DNA of 64,000 bases from Scolanthus callimorphus (GCA_033964015.1 CM066913.1:11092953-11156952), one strand, 5' to 3'; counted from the first letter of the stretch, positions 44,701 to 54,443 are shown. The notes: a model not told the origin generated them from the letters alone. Numbers and translations are program-made.

Positions 44701-47700
44701 AATAAACACGGGCAAAACCCAGCATTTACAGAGGTGAACGGGAAGTATCGTACTGTGAGAGAAGAGACGGTGAAACGATTTGTATACAGACATGGAACTG
44801 GAGTGAAAAGAGGACCTGCTGTGTGGATAATACCAGAGGAAGTAACAACATTTAGTCATGCATATCTCACATACCACTTGAAATAACATGAACATGAACG
44901 CACTGGCAATATCTCAAATGAAAATGGGAGGCTTTAAATGTAAATACGAGTGCTGTCACTTAACTTATCTCCCCCTAACGTGGTGACCTCAGGAATTTGA
45001 AAACATAACAAAGCCAGATATAGATTGTAGAGGAAGTTTATGGTGAAGCCGAGACAGTTGTCGCAGTAGTGTTTGTTGTTTTTCTGTGTTAGGGGTCCCA
45101 CGACATGGTCACTTCCTCACTACGTAAATGTGAGCATTATGTCCCAGTTCTCGATAGTAGAAATAGCTCTTGCTAAATACGGCAGAAATGTGTGACTTTG
45201 TACTAGCCTCGGGTGAAAACCGCTTTAATACGAGCTCTTCTCGATTATCTTAGCTACTTTACTTGTTAACAAGAAACAAAAACTTGTGACCCGACCGGTC
45301 GTCAGACCTTTGGGCTGCAAAGCAGTGTGCATTACAAGGCATCGCTCAGTGTGCATTACAAGGCATAAACTACCTGCCTTACCTTAACCTATCCTTTGTT
45401 TTATTATCAAATGTAAATTGAAAAGTACAAATATTGTTGTTGTTGTTGTTCGCTCATTTGCACAGCATGCGTACGAAGACGCAAAGGGAAAGTAGAGTGG
45501 GGAGAGGGCGAGAGAAGAAGAAAGGAGAGAAGAAAAACGGGAGAAGAAAAGGACGTCCCTCTCGCTTGAGGGCTTTTTTTGCGATTGATACGCTGGCTAG
45601 ATTTGCGCAACCTGGTGAGGGAAATCATTGGCCATCATTGTATTAATAAAGTTACATCTGTTTTATTTGTAATGATATATTTGCTCATTGTTTTTACGTG
45701 TTAACAAAAGTGGCATCAATAACGTAGTGTACTTACCATTCCCATCAAAGTGATGAGAAAGCTCTGCAGCTCGGCTTTACTTGGGAACGCGTCCACCATA
45801 GTCTTATCAGCGGTAATCATGGTCTCCACATAGCCGGCCTCGATGTACCTCTTACCCCTTCGTCTGCCACGCCCCTCCATATCGCTACTGTCTCCATCCC
45901 TCCCCTCGTTCTCCTCTTCACTCTCCTCGACCAAGGCGCTCTCATTAAGAGGATGAAAAGAGTCTGCAAGAAATATCAAGAAACGAGAATGACATGTCAG
46001 GAGAATCAGGGTATGTCGTATAACCATGTATAACTGCATCGGAGGCGGGCATCTACACCTTTGCAAACCATGCGAATCGGACTCAAGACACCAATTGAGC
46101 TCTCTGTTTGGTTGTTGCTTGCTCTTCGCAAAAATGTAGTAAGAAAACAAAAGGGGCAGCCGAGAGGCCCCTGTAAATACGGGGTTAAATTTCACAGGAT
46201 GTCAAGTGGATCACATTTGAACCACAGGCCCTAGATATCATCAATGTCATTCAGCTTATTGACTTCAGGGCTAATAGTATGTTATCTAAGTTTTCTATCT
46301 AAGCTTGTGCCATAGAGAAAACACTAGATACTTTGGAATTGGAAACTTCATTAATTCGACGGCAGCTTATAAAGGCCTAATAGTAGGGTCTGTTAGGGTC
46401 AAAAAACCTTCGGATCGTGCACTTTTGCGTACAGGCACCAAACTTGGCACAAATGTTCCTTGGTGATACCAAACAGTTTTAGAGGGGGTGCCACAAATGT
46501 TCGCCCTAGGGAGGGGAGGGGCATTTTGTCCAAATTAGACATGAGGGATCTTTTTGGGGCTGCAAAGACCGTACAGGCACCAAACTTGGCATAAATGTTC
46601 CTTGGGTGTTAGCAAACAGTTTTAGAGGGGGTTGCCACAAATGTTCGCCCTAGGGGGGAGAGGAGGGGCATTTTGTCCAAATTAGACATGAGGGATCTTT
46701 TGGGGGCTGCAAAGACCGTTCAGGCACCAAACATGGCACAAAAGTTCCTTGGGTGATACCAAGAGGTGATACCAAACAGTTTTATAGGGGGGTGCCACAA
46801 ATGTTCGCCCTAGGGGGAAGAGGAGGGGTATTTTGTCCAAATTAGACATGAGGGATCTTTGGGGGCTGCAAAGACCGTACAGGCACCAAACTTGGCACAA
46901 ATGTTCCTTTGGACTCCAACTGGCTTCAAGAGTGTGTTCGAGGTACTGAAGTGCGGTTGCAAAGGAGGGGTGGCGAATGGTCCTTTTTTTTTAATTTCTC
47001 GCGAAATTTAGGCGTTCTCGAATTCTCGTATTTTTAAATTTGCCGTTCTCGGATCTCGGATTTTTTTTCAGGTCGTCTCGGATCTCGGATTTTCCAGTTT
47101 GTTGTGTTTATATGGCGAATCTCAAATCGAGTTCTCGATCTCGGATTTTGAAAGCGGCGTTCTCGCGTTCTCGGAATTCTCGCATTGACCATTCGCCACC
47201 CCTCAAAGGCAAATGCACCAGCGGGCGCTGCAGGTGCGACAAGTCCAACCTCCCATACACAGAACTGTGCACCTGTTCAGTCTCAAGACAATTTATGTAC
47301 TAAGTCTGGTGCCTTTGGACTCAACCCCTCTTAATGGAAATTTTGCCCCTCTCCCTCTTTGCCAAACTTTTTGTGTCGGAACTTGTTTGGGTTTCAGGGC
47401 AATAAGGATTTGTAGCAAAAGACCCTATGGCTAATTTGGGCAAAATTCCCATTCCCCTCCCCCTCTAGGGCGAACATTTGTGGCGCCCCCTCTGAATCAG
47501 TTTGGTATCACCAAAGAAAGGCATGTGTGCCAAGTTTGGTGCTGTACGGTCTTGCAGCTCCAAAGGCCCCAATGCTAATTCGGAAAAAATGCCCCTCCCG
47601 ATCCCCATGGGGCGGACTTTTGTGACAACCCCTTCAATTTGTTTAGTAACACCCAAGTAACATTTTGCTACGTGTGGTGCCTGTATGGTCTATGAAGCTC

Positions 47701-48608
47701 AACAAGACCCCCATGCTAATTCGGACAAAATTGCCCCACCCCACCCTCATTGGGCGAACATTTGTGACATCCCCTCTTAATCTGATTGGTGTCACCCAAG
47801 GAACATTTGTGCCAAGTGTGATGCCTGTACGGTCTTCGCGGCTCCCAAAAGACCCCCATGCCTAATTCGGACAAAAATTACCCCTCCCTACCCCCTAGCG
47901 CAAACATATGTGGCATCCCTTCTAAATGATATTTGGTATCTCCCAAGGAACATTTGTGCCAAGTTTGGTGCTTGTACGGTCTTTGCTGCCCCAAAAAGAT
48001 CCCTCATTTTTAATTTGGACAAAATGCCCCCTCCCCTCCCTCCTAGGGCGAACATTTGTGGCACCCCCCTCTAAATCTGTTTGGTATCACCCAAGGAACA
48101 CTTGTGCCAAGTTTGGTGCCTGTACGCAAAAGTGCACGATAAAATCGCTAACAGACCCTACTATAATGATACTACGATGCTTCAGAAAAAGGGGATAACC
48201 TTTGGCGCCGAGATAGTTCAAGCCTCACGTACAACAGCCTTATCGCGAGAAACCATCTCTCTTCATAAGTAGTATTATACAAAGCACGATGTAAACAACA
48301 TTCGCTGTATGGACACAACATTCGCTATACGCACAGGAAAAACCTTAAGAAATAATTTGGTAATAATAAGACCTCACAAAGATGCGAGGTTCTGTTAGCT
48401 TCAAGCAGGGATCGGAACTACAATGTTTATATTTTGGTTTTGGCTACATTAAAGTAGCGTGCGTCATTGCATTAATAGAGCACGATAGCCATCTAAAATA
48501 GAGAAGCACACGCTACGATTAAACAGCTTGCCAACGTTTCAACTAACGTCTTGCCCTTATGTTTGCTGGATTCATTGCACGTTTAAAGTGAGCTTACTGA
48601 CCGCCCCC

Positions 48609-48639
<31 letters not shown>

Positions 48640-51476
48640 ATTTCCCAACAAGGGTAAAAATAAACTAAGCGACGCTATGTTTGGTACCTTTTAAGGGGTA
48701 AAATCGAAAGTTCCGACGAGCACCCCAGCTCCAATAATAGGGGAGTCCCCTCCCCCGGGATGCCACACCCATGTAATTGGGGTAGTAACCAAGCATCACG
48801 CTACAATTCAACAGCTTGCCAACGGTTTCAACTAACGTCTGGTCCTTGTGTTTGCTGGATTCACTGCACGATGAAAGAGCTTACTGATCCCCCCCTTTCC
48901 CAGTAAGGGAATGCCACAGGTCCATGTAACTGTGGTACTAGCCTAACATTAGACCTCGCTACACTTTTAACACTTATTGGATTTGTCATCATACCAGATA
49001 CTCCATATCAATGGAAACATGCACTTATCATCCAAATGGCAGGTTTATACGAAATTATTTGAAAACAAGCTCACCGGAGCATAAAAACAAAGAGGTGCAA
49101 GCATAAACCATCTTAGGTTTCGTAGAGGAAGCCTTCAAACATAGATTTTTGAAGAAGTCTGTTTGAAATTTACTTGAAAATTTGGAAATATCTAACGTAA
49201 GGATGAAACATTTTCCGTGTCAGTTTTGCAAAAGGCTAGGTCATTGGAAGGTCCGAATCGTGATAGAACACACACATTTTTTATTTATTTTTCTTTTTTG
49301 CTACTGACGCAGAAAAGGTGAATATTACAACGGTTTCTATTTCGCGCTTTTCAATTTCCCGAATAACAAAGTGCAGTGGATTAAGTTCTCATAGTGGTCT
49401 GTAACTAGCAAAAACATTTTTCTCGAATTACGTGAAAAAAATGGACGCGATCTTTGCGGTAGCAAAGCCTCTTGACACTTGTACTCCAGTGTTTGAGGTG
49501 AAAACGTGATCAGATACTATACAAATACACAGAACTTCGCGGTGTCCATCTCTCGCGCAACCAGTGACCTTTACATTATAGGTTGGCATCACGACATGAT
49601 ACTTGTACAAAGTGACGGATTCCTGGCGCTATCTGTGTTCAAGTGCGCTTACACAACAGGCGATCTCAAAAACCTCACGCGAAACATTATCAAGGCGACC
49701 ACTTTCCACACGTGCTCATAACAATAACAAACGTGTGAACATACGCACGGACAGAGAAGAAACGGCTGGGAAGGCCGAGTTATTAAAATGTGTATACCTG
49801 AAACAATGGCTATACAGAAAGTTATGTAATAGATAAAATCATAATTTGCGGCGGTATAGATATATTGGATCGTTAGTTACAATGAAAGAGTACTCGCAAG
49901 GAGTACTCCTATCAGCCCAATTGATCAGCCAATGAGGAACAGCAACTTACGTTTCACACCACAGGACCCCCGCGTTAAGTTGCCATCGCTTGAACTTGTT
50001 CGTCCAAACCGATATACCACGTGAATTCTCGTGAAATTTTGATGTGTTAAATCTCTTTCCTTCTCTTTGGGTTCAATAAAATATTCTTTTCCTCTTGTTA
50101 CAAATGTTCCCCGCTGTCAACAAATAACAAATCAAAGGAAATACACCGTTAGCAACTGTGAAGTGATGCTCGCTGTATGGATGGATCGTGTTACGCAGGG
50201 TCACGCTGTCACGCAACACTTCCGGTTTACCTGTCAGCAGTCAATTTGGGGATGAGCAGCAATTCCTCCAGGTCTTCGCTCGCAGTCCACGAATTCAGTT
50301 CGTTCACAAAACCCCGTGAAATAGAGGGAGACAGGAATTGCGAGGCGCTTTCTTTCTGCTTTCATAAAAGCACGATGCGAAAGATTTTTAGGGCGCGCAA
50401 GTTGTTTTGCTAAAAGGCGATTTCTATCTTTTTGGCGCAAGGCTGAAATTCTTTCGAATTGTTTACCAGGGGGTCAGGTAATTGCGCTAATTCATTTCCG
50501 GCAAGCGGTTTACGGTAGAATTCATAAGCCTGTTTAATAGAAACTGTTCTGGTAGGATAAGAATCATTATAAGCCATGTATCGCGGCGGCTATGTAGCGC
50601 GAGAGCTGGTAGGATGATCGGTTTGAGCTGATGAGTACAGGATATAGAGCCAGCGATGGCATAATAATAGGGCCGGTCTGGTTTGTGCGGTTTAATTGCA
50701 TGATGAGCATCATGCAAGGGAGGTTGGCCACAACACTACAAGCTTTATCACTTTCATCAAGTAAACAACTACCGCTTCATTTACGCGTAAAAACAGCACG
50801 AGAGTTAGTCTTGTCGATGTAGTATTTGCGCGCTGTCGATAGCAGTAATAAAACTAATTGTGTTGTCGAGTTCGTGATTTTATGATTTGTGACAAGTAAA
50901 AAAAAACAATAACACTAAAATAGAAATTGCTAGGTAACTTACCAGTCCCATGCATACGCTAAACACAGCGCTTGAGAGTGAGTCTCCATCGACGTGTCCT
51001 CTATAAAAACAGTGAGTTAAACCAGCATCCAGTGGTAGGGTTTTATTCTCACTAAACACATGTTCCACTACAAGGCCCGGTGACACGAAACTGTGATCCC
51101 GAAGTAAACGAAGCCTGAAAGTTCTTCCGAAGGCTGTCAGGTTATAAAACAAAGGTCTACTGTCCCTATCATTATTACTGTAAGATAAAAACTGTCTCTG
51201 TGCAGAGTATGCTTCCCCAGTTCTGGTTACTCGTATAGGAATCACTTCTCTGTAGTCAATATGAGCTTTGTCCCACTTGGAAGGGCCCAACGCTGCAGAA
51301 GAGTACAAATCATAATAATTAATTTATCGAGAATGAGATCGGAGTTCCCCCAAGCGTGCCGGGTTGTCGCGGGGCAGGTTTAGCGAGTCTTTCTTACCGT
51401 GTCTGTGTATAGAGCTGGATACCAGTGCGGCGGTATGAGTGAGTAAGGTTAGTAGTGAAGCGTAGAGTAGATTCAT
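22016..51476 (-). CDS. ADAMTS9/20: Gene 1: GON-domain ADAMTS metalloprotease (ADAMTS9/20, GON-1 type) with about 35 TSRs
   Basis: This secreted zinc endopeptidase gene has about 58 coding exons and about 2,850 residues. Domain order: signal peptide (51398-51476), prodomain ending in a cysteine-switch RGSCGV, furin site RGRRRGKR, reprolysin domain with HELAHVFNVPHD and a Met-turn (NLMAPS), disintegrin-like module, central TSR, Cys-rich and spacer modules, TSRs 2 to 35, GON domain. The GON domain is diagnostic of the ADAMTS9/ADAMTS20/GON-1 branch, whose known members cleave proteoglycans such as versican and act in gonad and tissue morphogenesis. As I recall it, vertebrate members have about 15 TSRs, so this tail is roughly twice as long. 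All catalytic residues are present. Two one-base deletions (TSR6 at about 35541-35545, TSR12 at about 33367) break the frame locally and are probably sequence errors. The 3' end is uncertain: read-through of the last GON exon stops at 22016, while a GTAAGC donor at 22095 could lead to an unseen final exon. Confidence 0.9.
22558..22673. repeat. Imperfect hairpin in gene 1 intron
   Basis: The left arm aacattcgccgagacctcgg, then gacccagggcg, faces cgccctgggcaccccaggat, then gggtgaatgtt. Pairing is roughly three-quarters. It is probably an old MITE. Confidence 0.5.
23815..24135. repeat. Minisatellite of about 60-bp units in the TSR35-GON intron
   Basis: The unit begins attttgagatagatcactta and continues with a variable tract ending ttgccttgga. 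Five to six copies are recognisable at 23819, 23876, 23935, 23977, about 24030 and 24085, with increasing divergence at the right end. Confidence 0.85.
24232..24305. repeat. Direct tandem repeat, 37 bp x 2
   Basis: The tract gctgcatatccacaatttgg, followed by cacggagttcgctgcac, is repeated back to back. A GTT run follows at 24309. Confidence 0.85.
24534..36399 (-). CDS. Gene 1 exons: TSR4 to TSR35, one thrombospondin repeat per exon
   Basis: Thirty-two exons follow one design: phase 0, start at CSVTCG (or CSRTCG, CSSSCG), end at a W..G.WS motif. Approximate exon starts in kb: 36.40, 35.86, 35.57, 35.13, 34.65, 34.22, 33.94, 33.69, 33.38, 33.07, 32.68, 32.47, 32.13, 31.57, 31.26, 30.92, 30.58, 30.27, 30.00, 29.61, 29.24, 28.99, 28.64, 28.37, 28.09, 27.85, 27.47, 26.89, 26.50, 25.71, 24.97, 24.67. 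Each has six Cys, and nearly all keep the O-fucosylation consensus C-x-x-[ST]-C-G and the W..W C-mannosylation tract. TSR tails in this family bind matrix and cell surface. TSR6 (35374-35570) and TSR12 (33232-33383) are 197 and 152 bases, each one short of a multiple of three, with a visible frame break. TSR8 has an extra linker of about 30 residues. TSR31 opens with CSSPCSAG and lacks the fucosylation residue. Confidence 0.9.
25027..25432. mobile_element. Foldback element with arms of about 170 bp
   Basis: The arms start gttatcatgcaaaattgatt and end aatcaattttgcgtgataac. They pair through attctacacatccgtattag against ctaatacggatgtgtagaat and on to aagccagaatacgaagtttt on the right arm. The loop is about 70 bases (25190-25262). 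There is no coding content. It lies in the intron between TSR33 and TSR34. Confidence 0.85.
25845..26125. mobile_element. Inverted-repeat element in gene 1 intron
   Basis: The ends ttttttacgcccacttcaag and catgaagtgggcgtaaataa form an inverted pair, each preceded or followed by gggtcgg. Inside, around 25970-26035, a tract resembles tRNA promoter boxes (tagctcatgcgt, then gagggttcgcacc), so a SINE fragment may be enclosed. That part is weak. Confidence 0.6.
34224..34332. repeat. Tandem duplication, about 54 bp x 2, in TSR8-TSR9 intron
   Basis: The tract aataggcatggatatattag, followed by acgacaaaacgtagagat and gcatcgttct, appears twice with two differences. It begins right at the acceptor side of TSR9 and is a recent local duplication. 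Confidence 0.9.
36510..36564 (+). mobile_element. Tiny retroposed insertion with poly-A tail
   Basis: A stretch of aataaa repeats and a poly-A run of about 20 lies between two exact copies of aaaccgtggctgaga (36495-36509 and 36550-36564). Direct repeats of about 15 bases plus a terminal poly-A match a severely 5'-truncated LINE-type retroposition. It lies in the intron between TSR3 and TSR4. Confidence 0.65.
36716..37335 (-). CDS. Gene 1 exons: end of spacer, TSR2 and TSR3
   Basis: Exon 37209-37335 finishes the spacer ([17 protein letters not shown]) and opens TSR2 (WGQCSRLC). Exon 37011-37137 completes TSR2 ([11 protein letters not shown], ending CNTNC). Exon 36716-36920 holds TSR3 ([18 protein letters not shown], ending CEGKC) and the W..RWSQ lead-in to TSR4. 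These early TSRs use mixed phases (1 and 2), unlike the uniform phase-0 exons that follow. This suggests the expanded tail arose from modules downstream of TSR3. Confidence 0.85.
37209..40559 (-). CDS. Gene 1 exons: central TSR, Cys-rich and spacer modules
   Basis: Exons are 40417-40559 (central [20 protein letters not shown]), 40148-40211 ([17 protein letters not shown]), 39936-40053 (Cys-rich start), 39280-39416 ([27 protein letters not shown]), 38949-39069 ([19 protein letters not shown]), 38723-38809 (spacer: [17 protein letters not shown]), 37564-37730 ([18 protein letters not shown]) and 37209-37335. This is the standard ADAMTS ancillary region that governs substrate recognition. All splice phases are compatible. 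The acceptor at 39070 (ttcaag) restores PAGCD, a family-conserved stretch. Confidence 0.9.
37820..38407. other. Gene 1 intron stretch, nothing recognised
   Basis: This is intronic sequence between the two main spacer exons, left of the MITE at 38408. Only short open frames are present, with no domain or repeat structure. Confidence 0.4.
38408..38701. mobile_element. MITE with internal 'ccagggtgggt' subrepeats
   Basis: The ends gcagtcgcaaaaaaaaa..cgcacccc and ggggtgcgaatttttttacgactgc are inverted, and the arms extend through ctgttgaggacc against ggtcctcaacag. The interior repeats ccagggtgggt about six times. It is 294 bases, non-coding, in the intron between spacer exons of gene 1. Confidence 0.8.
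40704..41292 (-). CDS. Gene 1 exons: disintegrin-like module
   Basis: Exon 41153-41292 encodes [10 protein letters not shown], then [18 protein letters not shown] and SRLCPFM. Exon 40704-40808 encodes [19 protein letters not shown] and [13 protein letters not shown]. The order GxCL..P, LPG..Y, QC...FG, C....LWC, WADGTxCG is the ADAMTS disintegrin-like pattern. The module has no RGD and supports substrate binding and proteolytic activity. Confidence 0.92.
41441..45963 (-). CDS. Gene 1 exons: furin site and zinc metalloprotease domain
   Basis: Exon 45737-45963 holds an acidic linker, the furin site GRGRRRGKR and the start of the protease ([19 protein letters not shown]). Exons 43295-43378 ([15 protein letters not shown]), 42888-43006 ([22 protein letters not shown]) and 42487-42527 ([13 protein letters not shown]) follow. 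Exon 41890-41995 ([19 protein letters not shown], then TIAHELAHV) and 41441-41583 (FNVPHDGD, then NLMAPS) complete it. The zinc site HExxHxxxxxHD is intact and split by the intron between the last two exons. The catalytic Glu and Met-turn are present, so the enzyme should be active. Phases are consistent throughout. Confidence 0.93.
41668..41718. repeat. Tandem 20-bp repeat
   Basis: The unit gggatacctgtggcacgtg occurs twice head to tail in the intron between the two halves of the zinc-site motif. Confidence 0.85.
43400..45730. other. Large gene 1 intron (upstream of second protease exon)
   Basis: I see no gene and no clear mobile element. A short tandem duplication (ttgatgatctctatt, twice) occurs around 43690-43720, and a direct repeat (cagtgtgcattacaaggcat) occurs twice at 45325-45365. 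A GTT run lies at 45434-45450. Open frames are isolated and compositionally unlike protein. Confidence 0.45.
46921..47303 (+). pseudogene. Fossil CXC-type Cys-rich tail, split by a nested element
   Basis: Left of the nested insertion the plus strand reads FEVLKCGCK, and right of it [13 protein letters not shown], then LPYTELCTC and a stop at about 47303. Removing the insertion and one copy of its duplicated target joins these in one frame, giving a C.C..C....C.C.....L.CT..C.C pattern. Such CXC-like zinc motifs occur at the C-terminus of some transposon-borne and related proteins. I infer that this is the residue of a gene once carried by the foldback element. Confidence 0.6.
46966..47203. mobile_element. 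Nested MITE with 6-bp target duplication
   Basis: Perfect inverted ends aggggtggcgaatggtc and gaccattcgccacccct bound 238 bases. It is flanked by caaagg on both sides (46960-46965 and 47204-47209). The interior is made of degenerate tctcggatctcggatttt repeats in both orientations. It inserted into the Cys-rich frame of the host foldback element. Confidence 0.82.
48512..48955. repeat. Tandem duplication with C-rich microsatellite
   Basis: Two copies of a unit of about 285 bases start near 48512 and 48797 (acagcttgccaacg, then tgtttgctggattca). The first copy contains a long C run followed by CA repeats (48603-48640), and the second has only a short C run at the same place. Both copies end near a tttccca/aaggg tract and a ccatgtaa..ggta tract. 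Confidence 0.7.
48956..49950. other. Gene 1 intron stretch, nothing recognised
   Basis: This is sequence between the duplication at 48512 and the second prodomain exon. Open frames on both strands are short and carry no family signature. I see no repeat structure. Confidence 0.4.
49951..51292 (-). CDS. Gene 1 exons: prodomain
   Basis: Exon 50943-51292 encodes [20 protein letters not shown], a beta-rich stretch, and [20 protein letters not shown] ending VCMGL, the highly conserved ADAMTS prodomain core. Exon 49951-50113 encodes [23 protein letters not shown] and the cysteine-switch region LTRGSCGVK. The prodomain keeps the enzyme latent and assists folding until furin cleavage in the next exon. 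Phases 1, 0 and 1 match the neighbouring exons. Confidence 0.92.
51398..51476 (-). CDS. Gene 1 first coding exon: signal peptide
   Basis: The exon encodes [20 protein letters not shown] followed by SSIHRH, a signal peptide with a hydrophobic core and small residues near the expected cleavage point. The GTAAGA donor at 51397 leaves phase 1, which matches the acceptor of the first prodomain exon (giving HRHALGPSK). The start is the ATG at 51476, with the upstream frame not protein-like. No TATA box or initiator could be identified with confidence upstream. Confidence 0.85.
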
Positions 51477-51479
51477 AGT

Positions 51480-54240
51480 TGTAATCTGAATGTGAGTTGG
51501 TAGGACATCGGGTTTGTATCGCGAGTATTTGACGGGACGATCTCCACTCAAGTGTAACGACACTCGGGTCACCAGGGAACGCCCACAGCGATGCAAACCA
51601 CTGCCAATCAGGGGCTGTCCTGCTGATAATCGTGCGGGATATCGATGACACTATGCACCTGAAACCAACAAGAAGAATTCTAAATACCAAACAGCACGGA
51701 AAGTCACCAAGCAATGGACATGGAGCAAGACCGGGGTGTCATGATTCTGGACAGCGTTATTTGCAACAGGTAAGTAACGCGCTATCTTCATATCTGCGCT
51801 CCTAAGCTGATGCATGCTCCAATTCAATGTCAGCAAGAGGGTATAATGCCACTGCTAACAATTTATGAGCTCGACATGAGCTGTACCACTCAACTGCATT
51901 CAGAGAACCGGATCACCTGTCCTTTGCATTGTATTCAGTACTACGTTAAATTATAGATCTGGTTGAACCCATTTACTGCCAAACCAGTTAGGCGACCTAC
52001 CATAAAGCCTGGTTTGTTTGGATAATATTTATCGAGCTTTATGAATTCTGATGATAGCAGTCTCGAATCTCCCCGATAAAAGGTTCGATTGCATTGGAGA
52101 AAGTGATCAAGATAAATATAACAGCTCTTACCCATTTGAGATTGGCGATAAGGAACGATAAACGACAGGTCGTGTGCTTGTCTAACATAAGGAATGACCA
52201 AATTTCACAGGTTTGCCTAGCTCAACGCCTAATTCTTAACTTCTAGTTACCAATGGTTGCGGATGGTGCGCGGGATCGGCTTACTGAACTTGACTATTAT
52301 TGCGCAATTATTTCAAGCCGTTAAGTATTTGTACTAGACTTAGAGTTCCTGTGCGTTCAATACTGAATTGCAAGGTTATCCGGGCCGGAATATCCTCTTA
52401 TCTTTTGCGGTTTTATTGATTATAAAAAGAAAATAAATATTTTTCTTCTTGTCTGCCACAAGAGGTGCATCGTAAAGATAGGGATACTGCTTTCTCTCTT
52501 TAGATAACAAATATCTAGATTATTGAAACGTCAAGTTACTTCCTTGGGGAGTGTGCGTTGTTGAGAAAAGACCTAGTTGAATAGTAAACATGATATGGGG
52601 GTATACCGTGTGGAATTTCGAGAAATTCCTGATTTGTGTTTGCTGTACTGTAAAAATTCCTAAGCGTTGGGTCTATCAACGTCACAAAGCTTGGATTTAA
52701 TAGAATTGGTACCAAATATCAGGTATTTATTGTTGCGAAGCGCTCAGAGAGCAGATTAGCTCGTGAATACGATGGAGAACCTGGAGAACACCATATGGAT
52801 CATATCCGAAGAGAAAGATAAAGCCCTGCCAATCCACTACAAGGAACCAGGTGACCTGGGTCAACCTGGGGAGCTTTCATCGGCATGCTGAGGCTTCAGA
52901 CTGGAAGGCAAACCCCCTGAGCCCTGCTTGAAATTCAGCATATAAAACCAGCGAAAAAAGACAGCGAAGGTACAATTACAGGAAAAAATCAAATATCTAA
53001 GCAATAAACTCGGAATACACTACCCACACTACCGGTAACTGAACGAAATAGTGTGAAATAATAACAATGGCTAGGAAAGAAAACTGGAAAGAGTGAAAGA
53101 GAATGGTTATGAGGAGCATGGTTCGCACGAGGTGACTTGAAATGTTTTTATAGCCTGTTTGATGATACGTAGTCAGACCGAGGAATGGCATAGCATATCT
53201 TGTCGCAGAGCCTGAGGGCTTCATGCCATTGGCTGCGGCGGACCACACTACTAGCCTATCTGTGGATAGAACTCCGGGCAGCCTTATCAGCTCCATAGAT
53301 CACTTTGTTCTTATATTCAAGCAAGAGTTTTTTCTGGCTTGTGAGATGTGGAGAGCACGTAAAAGGTGAAGATTATTAGGATGTACTATGTACCCGAGCC
53401 AGAGAACAAACACTTCTGAGCACAGTGATTAGACGGATTACCTTGAGGTTTTAAGGCCTCAATAAAACGGAAGCGGTTTGCTATCTGTGTAGTCTACAAC
53501 GATATGTAATCACTGCTGAACAATACATTCTCATCACAGTCAAAATGCTCTAGTGCGCATGCCCAGGAACTCATTCTAGTTTCTAAACTCGTTCAACTGT
53601 CTAGTGACGACGCAGCGCTTGCCATAAACATTATGGTGAAGGTAAAATTAGCTCACTTTACAATGTGATCCGATTGAAAACCTGATCAGTTCATTTAGAT
53701 ACGTAAGAGACGAATGATGAAGATTTAAAGCTGATAAACAGACCCGTAGACTGGGGATTCCGTTCGGGGTGTTGGTCCGTTTCAAGCCCCACATTCTTTG
53801 GTGATTTTCTGTAGCCCCCTCTCTTATGTTTATTTATTCTATGTGATAATTCATTTCCGTAACAGCCTGTGGAATTTTGAACTCGTGTTATTCTAACGAT
53901 TTAAGAATAAACGCTTGAGAAATGTCTGCTGAACACTCGTGGTTGTATAATCCTTGTAATGATATGTTTCTTGGATAACAAGAGTAAATAAAGTTAAATT
54001 GCTGTAAAAGCTCAAGGTCGAGTTACTTTAATGGATTGAGTTTGTCATCACCTTCGGTGTGCGCACGGTAGGTTGACGGAAATGATGAACACGACAAGTC
54101 GATTGCAGCCTTCTGCAAAGTACAATGTCACAGTGGAGTTCAGCTAACGTGGAAAGGAGAAGGCCCGAGGAATACTAAGGGCAGGGAAAGCCGTATATTA
54201 GTCTTTGGGAATTTTATAAAAAGAGGAATTATAACACAAA
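51480..54240. other. Upstream region of gene 1, no gene recognised
   Basis: The 5' UTR and promoter of gene 1 should lie here. Open frames on the minus strand (51394-51714, 51941-52201, 52997-53296) have no family signature. No hairpin element was seen. Confidence 0.4.
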
Positions 54241-54246
54241 AATATA

Positions 54247-54440
54247 ATAATTTCTTATATAAACACCAATGAAATACCGGGTGATCTCCCGCGCGAAAAC
54301 TTGATATCTTCACACGTGAAAATAACATGATATTTTCACATGTGAAGATATCACACTTGCCTTTGCTCAATGCTCGATTTTTAAGCTTAACTCAAATAAA
54401 ATTAGAATTTGGTATTTCATTGATGTTTATATAATAAACA
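54247..54440. mobile_element. Hairpin element
   Basis: The outer arms ttatataaacaccaatgaaa and tttcattgatgtttatataa are inverted copies. The centre holds a second palindrome (tgatatcttcacacgtgaaa against ttttcacatgtgaagatatc). It is non-coding. Confidence 0.75.
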
Positions 54441-54443
54441 GAA

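Larger units (their letters stand above)
46381..48163. mobile_element. Foldback transposon with tandem-repeat arms, about 1.8 kb
   Basis: The outermost ends are inverted: tagtagggtctgttag at the left and ctaacagaccctacta at the right. The left arm (46430-46920) holds about four units of roughly 150 bases, each with aggcaccaaacttggcacaa and tgccacaaatgttcgcccta. The right arm (47400-48130) holds about five units of the same family in reverse orientation (gtgccaagtttggtgcctgt). The centre (46920-47400) carries a nested element and the remains of a short Cys-rich open frame. The flanks read TA on either side. It lies in the intron between prodomain and protease exons. Confidence 0.8.

Noticed and set aside
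45434..45646. Lys/Arg/Glu-rich open frame on the plus strand
   Set aside because: It comes from a purine-rich simple-sequence tract in an intron, so the length is a composition effect.
46381..48163. CRISPR-like array because of regularly spaced repeats
   Set aside because: Units are about 150 bases, abut each other, and occur in opposite orientation around a centre. There are no short identical repeats with unique spacers and no cas genes, and the genome is eukaryotic.
7854..51476. Gene 1 and gene 2 as one giant gene
   Set aside because: The GON domain normally ends ADAMTS9/20-type proteins, and gene 2 has its own signal peptide exon. About 6.5 kb of repeats separates them, and no joining exon is visible.
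51941..52201. Minus-strand open frame of 86 codons just upstream of gene 1
   Set aside because: No homology, splice or signal evidence was found. It may be part of the 5' flank.
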